Source of the DNA: Intrasporangium chromatireducens Q5-1
Lineage (GTDB): Bacteria > Actinomycetota > Actinomycetes > Actinomycetales > Dermatophilaceae
Reading direction: 5' to 3'
Assembly (NCBI RefSeq): GCF_000576575.1
Contig: NZ_AWQS01000024.1
Coordinates: forward strand, 1 to 32,032
Length of the DNA stretch: 32,032 nucleotides
Below are positions 1-8,011 of this stretch, one piece after another. Both the position numbers and the translations under genes were made by a program. Under the pieces are notes generated by a model. That model saw nothing but the letters and a program-made list of their open reading frames with translations, did no database searches and had not been told where the DNA came from. Position 1 is the first letter of the stretch. Each line of letters begins with the position of its first letter.

Positions 1-25
1 CCGCTCACCCGAGCCGGGTGAGCGG
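1..25. terminator. Terminator-like hairpin at the left edge
   Basis: Bases 1-11 and 15-25 form a perfect 11-bp GC-rich stem closed by a 3-nt loop (AGC). No T-run follows on the plus strand. It lies just beyond the stop of the minus-strand thioesterase gene, so it could end that transcript or one arriving from the left. The window edge hides what lies beyond. The right arm overlaps a copy of the 12-mer repeat described elsewhere (19-30). Confidence 0.5.
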
Positions 26-30
26 CATAC
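19..30 (-). repeat. 12-mer repeat copy (GTATGCCGCTCA), intergenic
   Basis: Exact copy, reading TGAGCGGCATAC on the plus strand. It partly overlaps the right arm of the hairpin at 1-25. It is one of six exact copies in the window. Confidence 0.7.
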
Positions 31-70
31 CTCTGCGTCGTGGCGCGTCAGCGTTCGGGCAGGTGCCCGG

Positions 71-496
71 TCAGCGCCGGGCGGGCGGGGCGTCCCGGAG
101 CAGGCAGGTGATCCGCGACGTGCACACCCGCGCCCCGTCCTCGTCGGTGATGACGACCTCGTAGCTGGCGATCGTGCGACCGGCGCTGACGAGCGTGGCG
201 ACCCCCGTCACGGTGCCGTGTCGCGCCGCACGGTGGTGGGTCGCGTTGATGTCGAGGCCGACGGCGACGCGCTCGGGGCCGGCGCAGAGGGCCGCTCCGT
301 AGGAGCCGAGGGTCTCGGCGAGCACGACGCTGGCCCCGCCGTGGAGCAGGCCGTACGGCTGGGTGTTGCCCTCGACGGGCATCGTCCCGACGAGGCGCTC
401 CCGGGTCACCTCGGTGATCTCGATTCCCATCCGCTCGATAAGGGTGCCGCGGGTCTCACCCTGCAGCCCGGCCAGGACGTCGGAGGCATCAGACAT
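71..496 (-). CDS. PaaI-like hotdog-fold thioesterase
   Basis: A 141-residue single-domain protein of the hotdog thioesterase family (PaaI/YbdB/FcoT-like), expected to hydrolyse an acyl-CoA or aryl-CoA in the cytoplasm. The family signature is visible as N44-TQPYGLLHGG around His52 with Glu61 in the following helix (ASVVLAETLGS), the usual catalytic positions. Length is normal for the family. The ATG at 496 is supported by TACGAT at 504-509 on the minus strand, seven bases upstream, with no Shine-Dalgarno sequence, which suggests a leaderless transcript. It diverges from polA. The substrate cannot be read from the sequence. Confidence 0.85.
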   Translation of the reverse strand: MSDASDVLAGLQGETRGTLIERMGIEITEVTRERLVGTMPVEGNTQPYGLLHGGASVVLAETLGSYGAALCAGPERVAVGLDINATHHRAARHGTVTGVATLVSAGRTIASYEVVITDEDGARVCTSRITCLLRDAPPARR

Positions 497-503
497 GGTG
501 CCG

Positions 504-509
504 ATCGTA
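504..509 (-). promoter_or_regulatory. -10 element of leaderless thioesterase promoter
   Basis: TACGAT on the minus strand followed by 7 nt and the ATG at 496. This spacing puts the transcription start at or next to the start codon. No convincing -35 box is visible. Confidence 0.55.
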
Positions 510-534
510 GGACGGGGGTGTCGGCGGCTGTGAC

Positions 535-540
535 TAGGCT
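535..540 (+). promoter_or_regulatory. -10 element of leaderless polA promoter
   Basis: TAGGCT followed by GCGCGT (6 nt) and the GTG at 547. There is no Shine-Dalgarno sequence. coaE has the same hexamer and spacing at 6742-6747. The divergent thioesterase -10 lies only 25 bp to the left, so the two promoters must overlap. Confidence 0.6.
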
Positions 541-546
541 GCGCGT

Positions 547-3219
547 GTGAGCCGACTCCTCCTCCTCGACGGACACTCGCTGGCCTACCGGGCGTTCTTC
601 GCGCTGCCCGCCGAGAACTTCTCGACGACCACTGGCCAGCACACCAACGCGGTCTACGGCTTCACCTCGATGCTGATCAACGTGCTGCGCGACGAGCAGC
701 CGACCCATGTGGCCGTGGCCTTCGACCTGTCCCGGCAGACCTTCCGCACCGAGCAGTACGCCGAGTACAAGGCGGGTCGCGCGACGACGCCCGACGAGTT
801 CAAGGGTCAGGTCTCGCTGCTCCACGAGGTCCTCGACGCCCTGCGGATCCGCTACGTCGAGCTCGAGGGCTACGAGGCCGACGACATCATCGCGACGATC
901 ACCTCCCAGGCCCGCGACCAGGGCCTGGAGGTGCTCATCTGCTCCGGCGACCGCGACACCTTCCAGCTCGTCTCCGACGCGACGACGGTGCTCTACCCGG
1001 TGCGCGGCGTGTCTGAGCTGTCGCGCATGACCCCCGCGGCGGTGGAGTCCAAGTACGGCGTGCCACCGGCCCGCTACAGCGACCTCGCTGCCCTGGTCGG
1101 CGAGACCTCCGACAACCTGCCGGGGGTGCCCGGGGTGGGGCCCAAGACGGCCGCCAAGTGGATCAACCAGTTCGGTGACCTTGCCGGGATCGTCGCCGGC
1201 GTCGACCAGATCAAGGGCAAGGCCGGCGAGTCGCTGCGGGCGCACCTCGACCAGGTGCTGCGCAACCGCCGGCTCAACCAGCTGGTCACGGACGCCCCGG
1301 TCGGCGTCACCGTCGACGAGCTGGCCCGGGCCCAGTGGGACCGCGAGCAGGTGCACACCGTCTTCGACGGCCTCGAGTTCCGGGTGCTGCGGGACCGCCT
1401 CTTCGCGACGATCGAGGCGGCCGAGCCCGAGGCGGAGTCCGGCTACGACGTCGAGGGCGACGTGCTCGAGGCGGCCGCGGTGCCGGTCTGGGTGGCCACG
1501 CACCTGGCCGAGGGGGAGCGGGCCGGCCTGGCCGTCGTCGGCACGTGGGCCCGCGGCACGGGTGACGCGACCGGGCTCGCCGTTGCCGCAGCCGACGGCA
1601 GCGCCGGCTTCATCGACCTCACGACCCTCACCCCCGAGGGTGAGCGCGCGGTCGGCGCCTGGCTCGAGTCGGCGAAGCACCCCAAGGCGATGCACGACGC
1701 CAAGGGCCCCATCGAGGCCCTCGCGGCGCGCGGCTGGCGGCTGGCGGGCCTGACGAGCGACACCCAGCTGGCCGCCTACCTCGTCAAGCCCGACCAGCGC
1801 TCCTACCACCTGGACGACCTCGTCCTGCGCAACCTCAAGCGCGAGCTCGGACAGACCACCGAGACGGGCCAGGGCATGCTCGACCTCGACGGTGACGCCG
1901 ACGAGCGGGCGGCGGCAGCGCAGATGGTGCGAGCCACCGCGGTCCGCGACCTCGCCGACGCGCTCGACACCCAGCTCGACGCGACCGACGGCACCGCCCT
2001 GCTCGCCGACATGGAGATCCCGCTCATCGACGTGCTCGCCCGGATGGAGGCCACCGGCATCGCCGTCGACGCGAGCGGGCTCGATGCGCTCGGCGGCGAC
2101 TTCGCGGCCAAGGTCGAGCAGGCCCAGCAGGACGCCTGGGACGCCATCGGCGGTGAGCAGATCAACCTCGGCTCGCCCAAGCAGCTGCAGGTCGTCCTCT
2201 TCGACACGCTCGGCATGCCCAAGACGAAGAAGACCAAGACCGGCTACACCACCGACGCCGACGCGCTCGCCGACCTCTACGCCAAGACGGAGCACCCCTT
2301 CCTCGAGGCACTGCTGCGCCACCGGGACGCGGCCAAGCTGCGCGTCACGGTCGAGGGCCTGCAGAAGTCCGTGGCCGACGACGGCCGGATCCACACCACC
2401 TATCTGCAGACGATCGCGGCGACCGGCAGGCTCTCGTCCACCGAGCCCAACCTGCAGAACGTGCCGATCCGCACCGAGGAGGGCCGCCGGATCCGGGCCC
2501 TGTTCGTCGTCGGCGACGGCTACGAGTCGCTCATGTCCGCCGACTACTCCCAGATCGAGATGCGCGTCATGGCGCACCTCTCCGGTGACGAGGGGCTCAT
2601 CGCTGCCTTCCGGTCGGGCGAGGACCTCCACAACTACGTCGGCTCCAGGGTCTTCGGGGTCGAGCCTGACGCCGTCACCCCGCAGATGCGCTCGAAGATC
2701 AAGGCGATGTCCTACGGCCTCGCCTACGGCCTGTCCGCCTATGGGCTGTCCAAGCAGCTGACCATCAGCACCGAGGAGGCGCGCGGGCTGATGGAGGGCT
2801 ACTTCGAACGGTTCGGCGGCGTCCGCGACTACCTCTCCGAGGTCGTCGCCCAGGCCCGGACGACCGGCTGGACCGCGACCATGTTCGGTCGCCGCCGCTA
2901 CCTGCCCGACCTGACGTCCGACAACCGGCAGCGCCGGGAGATGGCGGAGCGTATGGCGCTCAACGCGCCGATCCAGGGCTCGGCCGCCGACATCATGAAG
3001 GTCGCCATGCTCGGCGTCGACCGGGCGCTGCGCGAGGCGGGGCTGCGGTCCCGGATCCTGCTGCAGGTCCACGACGAGCTCGTGCTCGAGGTCGCCCCGG
3101 GGGAGCAGGACGCCGTCGAGCGGCTCGTCCGGCAGGAGATGGGCGGCGCGGTCGCCATGGACGTACCCCTCGACGTCAACGTCGGGATCGGCCGGTCCTG
3201 GCACGACGCCGCGCACTGA
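547..3219 (+). CDS. polA: DNA polymerase I
   Basis: A full-length Pol I of 890 residues that fills gaps and removes RNA primers in replication and excision repair. The N-terminal 5'-nuclease domain (about 1-290) carries DGHSLAYRAFFALP, YEADDIIATI, SGDRDTFQLV and the helix-hairpin-helix GVPGVGPKTAAKW. The middle 3'-5' exonuclease-like domain (about 300-490) lacks the DxE metal-binding motif, so proofreading is probably absent, as in other actinobacterial Pol I. The polymerase domain has motif A (DYSQIEMR, D666), the O-helix (KAMSYGLAYG) with Tyr723 at the position of E. coli Phe762, and motif C (QVHDE, H842-D843-E844). The GTG start follows a -10 box by six bases. The downstream methyltransferase gene converges on it. 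Confidence 0.98.
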   Translation: MSRLLLLDGHSLAYRAFFALPAENFSTTTGQHTNAVYGFTSMLINVLRDEQPTHVAVAFDLSRQTFRTEQYAEYKAGRATTPDEFKGQVSLLHEVLDALRIRYVELEGYEADDIIATITSQARDQGLEVLICSGDRDTFQLVSDATTVLYPVRGVSELSRMTPAAVESKYGVPPARYSDLAALVGETSDNLPGVPGVGPKTAAKWINQFGDLAGIVAGVDQIKGKAGESLRAHLDQVLRNRRLNQLVTDAPVGVTVDELARAQWDREQVHTVFDGLEFRVLRDRLFATIEAAEPEAESGYDVEGDVLEAAAVPVWVATHLAEGERAGLAVVGTWARGTGDATGLAVAAADGSAGFIDLTTLTPEGERAVGAWLESAKHPKAMHDAKGPIEALAARGWRLAGLTSDTQLAAYLVKPDQRSYHLDDLVLRNLKRELGQTTETGQGMLDLDGDADERAAAAQMVRATAVRDLADALDTQLDATDGTALLADMEIPLIDVLARMEATGIAVDASGLDALGGDFAAKVEQAQQDAWDAIGGEQINLGSPKQLQVVLFDTLGMPKTKKTKTGYTTDADALADLYAKTEHPFLEALLRHRDAAKLRVTVEGLQKSVADDGRIHTTYLQTIAATGRLSSTEPNLQNVPIRTEEGRRIRALFVVGDGYESLMSADYSQIEMRVMAHLSGDEGLIAAFRSGEDLHNYVGSRVFGVEPDAVTPQMRSKIKAMSYGLAYGLSAYGLSKQLTISTEEARGLMEGYFERFGGVRDYLSEVVAQARTTGWTATMFGRRRYLPDLTSDNRQRREMAERMALNAPIQGSAADIMKVAMLGVDRALREAGLRSRILLQVHDELVLEVAPGEQDAVERLVRQEMGGAVAMDVPLDVNVGIGRSWHDAAH

Positions 3220-3251
3220 CGAGCCGGCGACCCGCGGCTGCCAGACCAGGG

Positions 3252-4055
3252 TCAGCTCTTCTCGCAGACGAAGATCGCGGTGCCGGGAAACAGTCGGCCC
3301 CGCAGTGGCGACCAGCCGCCCCAGGCCTCTTGGTGGCCCTCGGGCCACTCCGGCTCGACGAGGTCGACGAGTCGCAGGTCGGCGGCGGTGATCTCGCGGA
3401 CCCGGTCACCCACCGTGCGGTGGTGCTCGACATAGGTGGCGCGCCCCGCCGCGTCCTGCTCGACGTACGGAGTCCGGTCGAAGTAGGACTGCGTCGCGGT
3501 CAGGCCCCGCGGCCCGGGGTCGTCCGGGAAGGCCCACCGCAGCGGGTGGGTCGTCGAGAAGACGAAGCGCCCACCGGCGCGCAGCACGCGGGCCGCCTCG
3601 GACAGGACGACGTCCGAGTCGGCCACGAACGGGATGACGCCGTAGGCGGTGAACACGACGTCGAAGGAGGCATCGGCGAAAGGCAGGGACCGCCCGTCGC
3701 ACTGGAGCAGGGGGAGCGGATCCCCGGAGCCGGACCGGTCGATCCGGGCACCCGTGGCGAGCATCTGCGCCGACAGGTCGGTCGCGACGACGACGGCGCC
3801 CTGGGCCGCGAGCCACCGCGAGCACTGGGCCGAGCCGGCCCCGATCTCCAGGACGCGACGGCCGTCGACGTCCCCGAGCAGGTGGGCGTCCGCCTCGCGG
3901 AGCCGCTCCGGACCCCACACGAAGTCACGGTCACCGAGGAAGGCGCCGTGCTCCGCGTAGTAGGAGGCCGCCTCGCCGTCCCACCAGGTCCGGTTGGCGT
4001 GTGCCGTCTCCTGCGCCGAGGCGCGACGGCGGCTCACCTCGGACGGCACGCTCAC
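3252..4055 (-). CDS. Class I SAM-dependent methyltransferase
   Basis: About 267 residues with a Rossmann-type methyltransferase domain: motif I VLEIGAGSAQ (about residues 68-77), the acidic end of strand 2 in ATDLSAQML, and FDVVFTAYGVIPF followed by LSEAARVLRAGGRFVFS. This matches the Methyltransf_11/25 families of small-molecule methyltransferases; the acceptor is unknown. The GTG at 4055 is my preferred start. In-frame GTG codons at 4064 and 4109 are alternatives, but the latter would place coding sequence across the divergent rpsA promoter. No strong Shine-Dalgarno sequence distinguishes them. It converges on polA, leaving 32 bases between the stops. Confidence 0.85.
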   Translation of the reverse strand: MSVPSEVSRRRASAQETAHANRTWWDGEAASYYAEHGAFLGDRDFVWGPERLREADAHLLGDVDGRRVLEIGAGSAQCSRWLAAQGAVVVATDLSAQMLATGARIDRSGSGDPLPLLQCDGRSLPFADASFDVVFTAYGVIPFVADSDVVLSEAARVLRAGGRFVFSTTHPLRWAFPDDPGPRGLTATQSYFDRTPYVEQDAAGRATYVEHHRTVGDRVREITAADLRLVDLVEPEWPEGHQEAWGGWSPLRGRLFPGTAIFVCEKS

Positions 4056-4069
4056 GCCATACACCCACT

Positions 4070-4099
4070 TTGACCGCGTCTGAACGCCCCGGATAGGAT
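4070..4099 (+). promoter_or_regulatory. rpsA promoter (sigma70/HrdB type)
   Basis: TTGACC at 4070-4075, an 18-bp spacer, then TAGGAT at 4094-4099. It is the best canonical promoter in the window. Transcription from about 4106 would give a leader of roughly 108 nt before the rpsA start. Confidence 0.75.
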
Positions 4100-4103
4100 G
4101 CAC

Positions 4104-4168
4104 GAGCACATTCGTGTGCTCGGATTCACCTGCCCATCGGGCGTTGCCCGGTTCTCGTCCGAGAACCG
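4104..4168 (+). promoter_or_regulatory. Structured 5' leader of rpsA
   Basis: Two clear hairpins lie in the untranslated leader. The first, 4104-4121, has a 7-bp stem (GAGCACA/TGTGCTC) capped by a TTCG tetraloop. The second, 4149-4168, has an 8-bp stem (CGGTTCTC/GAGAACCG) with a 4-nt loop. Between them GCCC/GGGC/GCCC blocks at about 4132-4149 could pair in two alternative ways. S1 autoregulates through its leader in E. coli; a similar role here is inference. Confidence 0.5.
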
Positions 4169-4213
4169 TCGTGCGCCACCAACATAACTGTCCACAATCG
4201 GAGTTCCTACTAC

Positions 4214-5683
4214 ATGACTGCCAACACGGTCGAAAAGACCGCTCCTGAGGTCGCCATCAACGACATCGGATCTCAGGAAGACCTCCTTGCCGCCATCGAC
4301 GCGACCATCAAGGACTTCAACGACGGCGACATCGTCGAGGGTCGCATCGTCAAGGTCGACCGGGACGAGGTCCTGCTCGACATCGGCTACAAGACCGAGG
4401 GCGTCATCCCCTCGCGCGAGCTGTCCATCAAGCACGACGTCGACCCGTCCGAGGTCGTCGGGGTCGGCGACGAGGTCGAGGCCCTCGTCCTCCAGAAGGA
4501 GGACAAGGAAGGCCGTCTCATCCTGTCCAAGAAGCGCGCCCAGTACGAGCGCGCCTGGGGCACGATCGAGAAGATCAAGGAGGAGGACGGCGTCGTCACC
4601 GGCACCGTCATCGAGGTCGTCAAGGGCGGCCTGATCCTCGACATCGGCCTGCGTGGCTTCCTGCCCGCGTCGCTCGTCGAGATGCGCCGCGTCCGCGACC
4701 TCCAGCCCTACGTCGGCAAGGAGATCGAGGCCAAGATCATCGAGCTCGACAAGAACCGCAACAACGTGGTCCTGTCGCGCCGTGCCTGGCTCGAGCAGAC
4801 GCAGTCCGAGGTCCGCACCACGTTCCTCAAGGAGCTCCAGAAGGGGCAGGTCCGCTCCGGCGTCGTGTCCTCGATCGTCAACTTCGGTGCCTTCGTCGAC
4901 CTCGGCGGCGTCGACGGTCTCGTCCACGTCTCCGAGCTGTCCTGGAAGCACATCGACCACCCGTCCGAGGTCGTCGAGGTGGGCCAGGAGGTCACCGTCG
5001 AGGTCCTCGACGTCGACATGGACCGCGAGCGCGTCTCCCTGTCGCTCAAGGCGACGCAGGAGGACCCGTGGCAGCACTTCGCCCGGACCCACGCGATCGG
5101 CCAGGTCGTGCCCGGCAAGGTCACCAAGCTCGTTCCGTTCGGCGCGTTCGTCCGCGTCGAGGACGGCATCGAGGGTCTGGTCCACATCTCCGAGCTGGCC
5201 GAGCGCCACGTGGAGCTGCCGGAGCAGGTCGTCAACGTCGGCGACGAGATCTTCGTCAAGGTCATCGACATCGACCTCGAGCGGCGCCGCATCTCGCTGT
5301 CGCTCAAGCAGGCCAACGACGCGGCGACCGGCATGGCCGAGTTCGACCCGACGCTCTACGGCATGGCCGCCGAGTACGACGAGAACGGCAACTACAAGTA
5401 CCCCGAGGGCTTCGACCCCGAGACGAACGAGTGGCTCGAGGGCTACGAGGCGCAGCGGGAGAAGTGGGAGCGCGAGTACGCCGAGGCGCACGCCCGCTGG
5501 GAGGCCCACAAGGCGCAGGTCGAGAACGCGTCCAAGGCCGACGCCGAGGCTGCGGTCTCCGCTGGCAACGCGACGTCCTACTCGTCCGCGTCGGGCTCCG
5601 AGTCGCAGGCCGCACCGGCCGAGGGCACGCTCGCCTCGGACGAGGCGCTCGCTGCCCTGCGCGAGAAGCTGACGGGCAACTGA
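4214..5683 (+). CDS. rpsA: 30S ribosomal protein S1
   Basis: A 489-residue S1 protein, which binds mRNA at the 30S subunit and helps load structured messages. Four S1 (OB-fold) repeats are visible, the usual actinobacterial number rather than six: about 36-105 (GDIVEGRIVKVDRDEVLLDIG), 123-190, 209-277 (GQVRSGVVSSIVNFGAFVDLGG) and 294-363 (GKVTKLVPFGAFVRVEDG). The last two are the most canonical, each ending in SLSLK. A long, acidic and alanine-rich low-complexity tail follows. The ATG is preceded by GGAG at 4200-4203. A strong hairpin terminator follows the stop, so it is probably monocistronic. Confidence 0.98.
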   Translation: MTANTVEKTAPEVAINDIGSQEDLLAAIDATIKDFNDGDIVEGRIVKVDRDEVLLDIGYKTEGVIPSRELSIKHDVDPSEVVGVGDEVEALVLQKEDKEGRLILSKKRAQYERAWGTIEKIKEEDGVVTGTVIEVVKGGLILDIGLRGFLPASLVEMRRVRDLQPYVGKEIEAKIIELDKNRNNVVLSRRAWLEQTQSEVRTTFLKELQKGQVRSGVVSSIVNFGAFVDLGGVDGLVHVSELSWKHIDHPSEVVEVGQEVTVEVLDVDMDRERVSLSLKATQEDPWQHFARTHAIGQVVPGKVTKLVPFGAFVRVEDGIEGLVHISELAERHVELPEQVVNVGDEIFVKVIDIDLERRRISLSLKQANDAATGMAEFDPTLYGMAAEYDENGNYKYPEGFDPETNEWLEGYEAQREKWEREYAEAHARWEAHKAQVENASKADAEAAVSAGNATSYSSASGSESQAAPAEGTLASDEALAALREKLTGN

Positions 5684-5706
5684 CACCAGCAGCACTGCAC
5701 GTCGTG

Positions 5707-5734
5707 AGGGCCCGGTCCACGCGGACCGGGCCCT
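5707..5734 (+). terminator. rpsA terminator hairpin
   Basis: A perfect 12-bp stem (AGGGCCCGGTCC at 5707-5718 with 5723-5734) and a 4-nt ACGC loop begin 24 bases after the rpsA stop. It is not followed by a T-run, which is common in high-GC actinobacteria. Confidence 0.8.
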
Positions 5735-5815
5735 TGCCCGTGCCTGCCCTGGCGGCCACGCAACGCGGTCGTGTGCGGTTCAGCGCGCGTTCACGAACCG
5801 TCCCCGTTGCCACGT

Positions 5816-5821
5816 TAGGTT
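5816..5821 (+). promoter_or_regulatory. -10 element of leaderless GDPD promoter
   Basis: TAGGTT, 6 nt, then the GTG at 5828, with no ribosome binding site. The geometry matches polA, coaE and uvrB. Confidence 0.55.
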
Positions 5822-5827
5822 GACGCC

Positions 5828-6730
5828 GTGACCGTCACGACGAGTGCGCTCGCCACCCGCCCCGGACCCTGGGCCTACTCCGGCGGAGTGGACATCGAGG
5901 GACACCGCGGAGCCCGGGGGCTCGCCCCCGAGAACACGCTCGCCGGCCTGCGTGCCGGCATCGAGGCGGGCGCCACCGCCATCGAGATCGACGTGCGCCT
6001 CAGCGCCGACGGGCACCCCGTCCTGTGGCACGACCAGGTGCTGCACCCGGGCCGGTGCCGGTTCACCGGGCCCGACCTCACCGGCGCCCGCGTCGACGAG
6101 CTCGACCTGGCCCTGCTGCGCACCGTCGACATCGGCAGCACCCCGCACCCCCGGTTCCCGGGACAGCGGCTCGACCCCGCCGCTCGGGTCGTGACCCTCC
6201 ACGAGGTTCTCGAGCTCGGCGCCGCCCTCGACGACGGCATGTGGTGGACAATCGAGCTGAAGGTCGATCCCACCCACCCCGTCTCCCGCGCCACGCGCGA
6301 GCCGCTCGTCGACGCCGTGCTGGCGGAGATCCACGAGCACGGCCTCGAGGACCGGTGCTTCGTGCACTCCTTCGACTGGGGCGTGCTGGACCTGTCCCGG
6401 CGCCTCGCACCGGGGCTGCTGCGCTCGGCCCTCGTCGAGGTCGGCACCACCTACGCCCCGGGGAGCGCCTGGCTCGGCACCGTCGCCTGGGAGGACCACG
6501 AGCACGACGTCGCCGGCGCCGCGGCAGAGCTGGGGGCATCCGTCGTGGGTCCTCATTACTCAACGGTCGATGCCGGCCTCGTCGAGCGAGCGCACTCCCT
6601 CGACATCGCCGTCCTGCCGTGGACGGTGAACGACCCCGACGACCTGCGGGCCATGCTCGACCTCGGCGTCGACGGCATCGTGACCGACTATCCCGCGCGA
6701 GCGCTCGAGGTGGCCTCGCTGTTCGGCTGA
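5828..6730 (+). CDS. Glycerophosphodiester phosphodiesterase
   Basis: A 300-residue GDPD-family TIM-barrel enzyme that would cleave glycerophosphodiesters, released by phospholipid turnover, to glycerol 3-phosphate and an alcohol. The family residues are plain: HRGARGLAPENT (H26, R27, E35, N36), EIDVRLSADGHPVLWHD (E53, D55, H68) and a later metal-ligand Glu in TIELKVDP. There is no signal peptide or membrane segment, so it is probably cytoplasmic. The GTG start is fixed by a -10 box six bases upstream; a second in-frame GTG at 5888 lies just before the catalytic His and is less likely. It lies between rpsA and coaE, on the same strand as both. Confidence 0.93.
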   Translation: MTVTTSALATRPGPWAYSGGVDIEGHRGARGLAPENTLAGLRAGIEAGATAIEIDVRLSADGHPVLWHDQVLHPGRCRFTGPDLTGARVDELDLALLRTVDIGSTPHPRFPGQRLDPAARVVTLHEVLELGAALDDGMWWTIELKVDPTHPVSRATREPLVDAVLAEIHEHGLEDRCFVHSFDWGVLDLSRRLAPGLLRSALVEVGTTYAPGSAWLGTVAWEDHEHDVAGAAAELGASVVGPHYSTVDAGLVERAHSLDIAVLPWTVNDPDDLRAMLDLGVDGIVTDYPARALEVASLFG

Positions 6731-6741
6731 CGACGCGCCCG

Positions 6742-6747
6742 TAGGCT
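6742..6747 (+). promoter_or_regulatory. -10 element of leaderless coaE promoter
   Basis: TAGGCT followed by GTGCGC (6 nt) and GTG at 6754. It is the same hexamer and spacing as polA. This favours 6754 over the in-frame GTG at 6748 as the start. Confidence 0.55.
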
Positions 6748-6753
6748 GTGCGC

Positions 6754-7980
6754 GTGCTGAGAGTCGGAGTCACCGGCGGGATCGGGTCGGGCAAGTCGAC
6801 GGTGTCGCGACGCCTGGCCGAGCTGGGCGCGGTCGTCGTCGACGCCGACGAGGTCGCCCGGGAGGTCGTCGAGCCGGGCGAACCTGCCCTGGCGGCCATC
6901 CGGGCTCGCTTCGGTGACGAGATGCTGTGCCCCGACGGTTCCCTGGACCGGGCGGCCCTCGCAGCCGTCGTCTTCCCGGACCCGGACGCGCTTGCCGCCC
7001 TCAACGCGATCACCGGCCCGGCCATCATGGAGCGCATCGCGGAGCGACGCTCCGCCGTTCCTGCCGACCGGGTGACGGTCTTCGACATGCCGCTGCTCGT
7101 CGAGCGACGACTGTGGGTCCACGAGCACCTGGCGATCGTCGTCCAAGTCGACGTGGAGACTCGGGTCCGGCGTCTCGTGGACCAGCGAGGCCTCGACGAG
7201 GACGACGTGCGGCACCGCATCGCGACGCAGGTCGACGACGCGGAGCGCCGCGCAGCGGCCGACGTGTGGCTCGACAACAACGGCACGCCTGCCGAGCTGC
7301 TCGCCGCGGTCGACGAGCTCTGGCACGAGCGGATCGCGCCGTTCAACGCGAACCTCCTGAGCGGCATACGGACCCGGCGACCGGACCGGAGCGCCGTCGT
7401 CACCGCCCAGCGCGACTGGGCGGAGCGGGGGGCGCGCGTCGTGGCGCGCCTCGCCGCAGCGCTGGCGCGGACCGGCCTGGGTGTCGACGTCACCCACCTG
7501 GGGTCGACCTCGGTGCCGGGCCTCATCGCGAAGGACGTCATCGACGTGCAGGTCGGCGTCCCGACGCTCGACGACGCGGACCGCCCGGAGTTCGCCACCG
7601 CGATGCGCGACGCCGGCTACCTGCTCAGCGAGGGCAACCTCGGTGACACGCCGCATCCGCGCGGCGCCGACGCCTCCGGGTGGGCGAAGCGGTTCTACGG
7701 CGGCTGCGACCCGGGCCAGGTGGTCCACGTGCACGTGCGTGAGACGGGCGCGCAGGGCTGGCGCTTCGCGCTGCTGTTCCGCGACTGGCTGCGTGCCGTC
7801 CCCGAGGAGCGGGACGCGTATGCCGCTCACAAGCGGGCGCTGCTCGCCGCGGACCCGCGCACCGACGTCTACACCGAGGCGAAGGAACCGTGGTTCGAGC
7901 AGGCCTGGGGACGAGCGTCCGCCTGGGCCGACGCGGCCGGCTGGACGCCGACGCCGGGGGAGCGGGTCGCGGCGGAATAG
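6754..7980 (+). CDS. coaE: Dephospho-CoA kinase fused to GrpB (UPF0157) domain
   Basis: A 408-residue two-domain protein. The N-terminal 200 residues are dephospho-CoA kinase, the last step of coenzyme A synthesis: P-loop TGGIGSGKST, DADEVAREVV and the lid region with RLVDQRGLDEDDV. The C-terminal half is a GrpB/UPF0157 domain of the nucleotidyltransferase fold (HLGSTSVPGLIAKDVIDVQV). I recall the same fusion in mycobacterial CoaE, so it is probably a shared actinobacterial trait. A copy of the 12-mer repeat (7358-7369) falls in the linker between the domains, encoding SGIR with an ATA isoleucine codon; another lies near the C-terminus (7818-7829). The start at 6754 follows the leaderless promoter; 6748 would add two residues. 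Confidence 0.95.
   Translation: MLRVGVTGGIGSGKSTVSRRLAELGAVVVDADEVAREVVEPGEPALAAIRARFGDEMLCPDGSLDRAALAAVVFPDPDALAALNAITGPAIMERIAERRSAVPADRVTVFDMPLLVERRLWVHEHLAIVVQVDVETRVRRLVDQRGLDEDDVRHRIATQVDDAERRAAADVWLDNNGTPAELLAAVDELWHERIAPFNANLLSGIRTRRPDRSAVVTAQRDWAERGARVVARLAAALARTGLGVDVTHLGSTSVPGLIAKDVIDVQVGVPTLDDADRPEFATAMRDAGYLLSEGNLGDTPHPRGADASGWAKRFYGGCDPGQVVHVHVRETGAQGWRFALLFRDWLRAVPEERDAYAAHKRALLAADPRTDVYTEAKEPWFEQAWGRASAWADAAGWTPTPGERVAAE
7358..7369 (-). repeat. 12-mer repeat copy in coaE linker
   Basis: TGAGCGGCATAC on the plus strand, read in frame as part of L-S-G-I-R with ATA for isoleucine. The codons AGC GGC ATA CGG are the same as in the unrelated oxidase gene at 14542. Confidence 0.7.
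7818..7829 (+). repeat. 12-mer repeat copy in coaE GrpB domain
   Basis: GTATGCCGCTCA, read in frame inside A-Y-A-A-H with a TAT tyrosine codon. The codons TAT GCC GCT CAC recur in the unrelated gene at 15734. Confidence 0.7.
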
Positions 7981-7999
7981 CGCTGTCGGCGGTGCGGTT

Positions 8000-8005
8000 T
8001 ACGGT
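8000..8005 (+). promoter_or_regulatory. -10 element of leaderless uvrB promoter
   Basis: TACGGT, 6 nt, then the ATG at 8012. There is no Shine-Dalgarno sequence between them. SOS control cannot be judged from this alone; I do not see a clear LexA box. Confidence 0.55.
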
Positions 8006-8011
8006 TGAGTC

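Noticed and set aside
406-3348. A 980-codon open frame antisense to polA
   Set aside because: It arises from GC-rich third positions of polA. Its translation is low in complexity (V, G, L, D, R, E) and matches no known fold, while the plus strand is a perfect Pol I.
4052-5695. A 547-codon antisense frame covering rpsA
   Set aside because: A mirror of the S1 repeats with no plausible protein features.
6748-6753. GTG at 6748 as the coaE start
   Set aside because: It would begin directly after the -10 hexamer; the 6-nt spacing seen at other genes fits 6754. The difference is only two residues.
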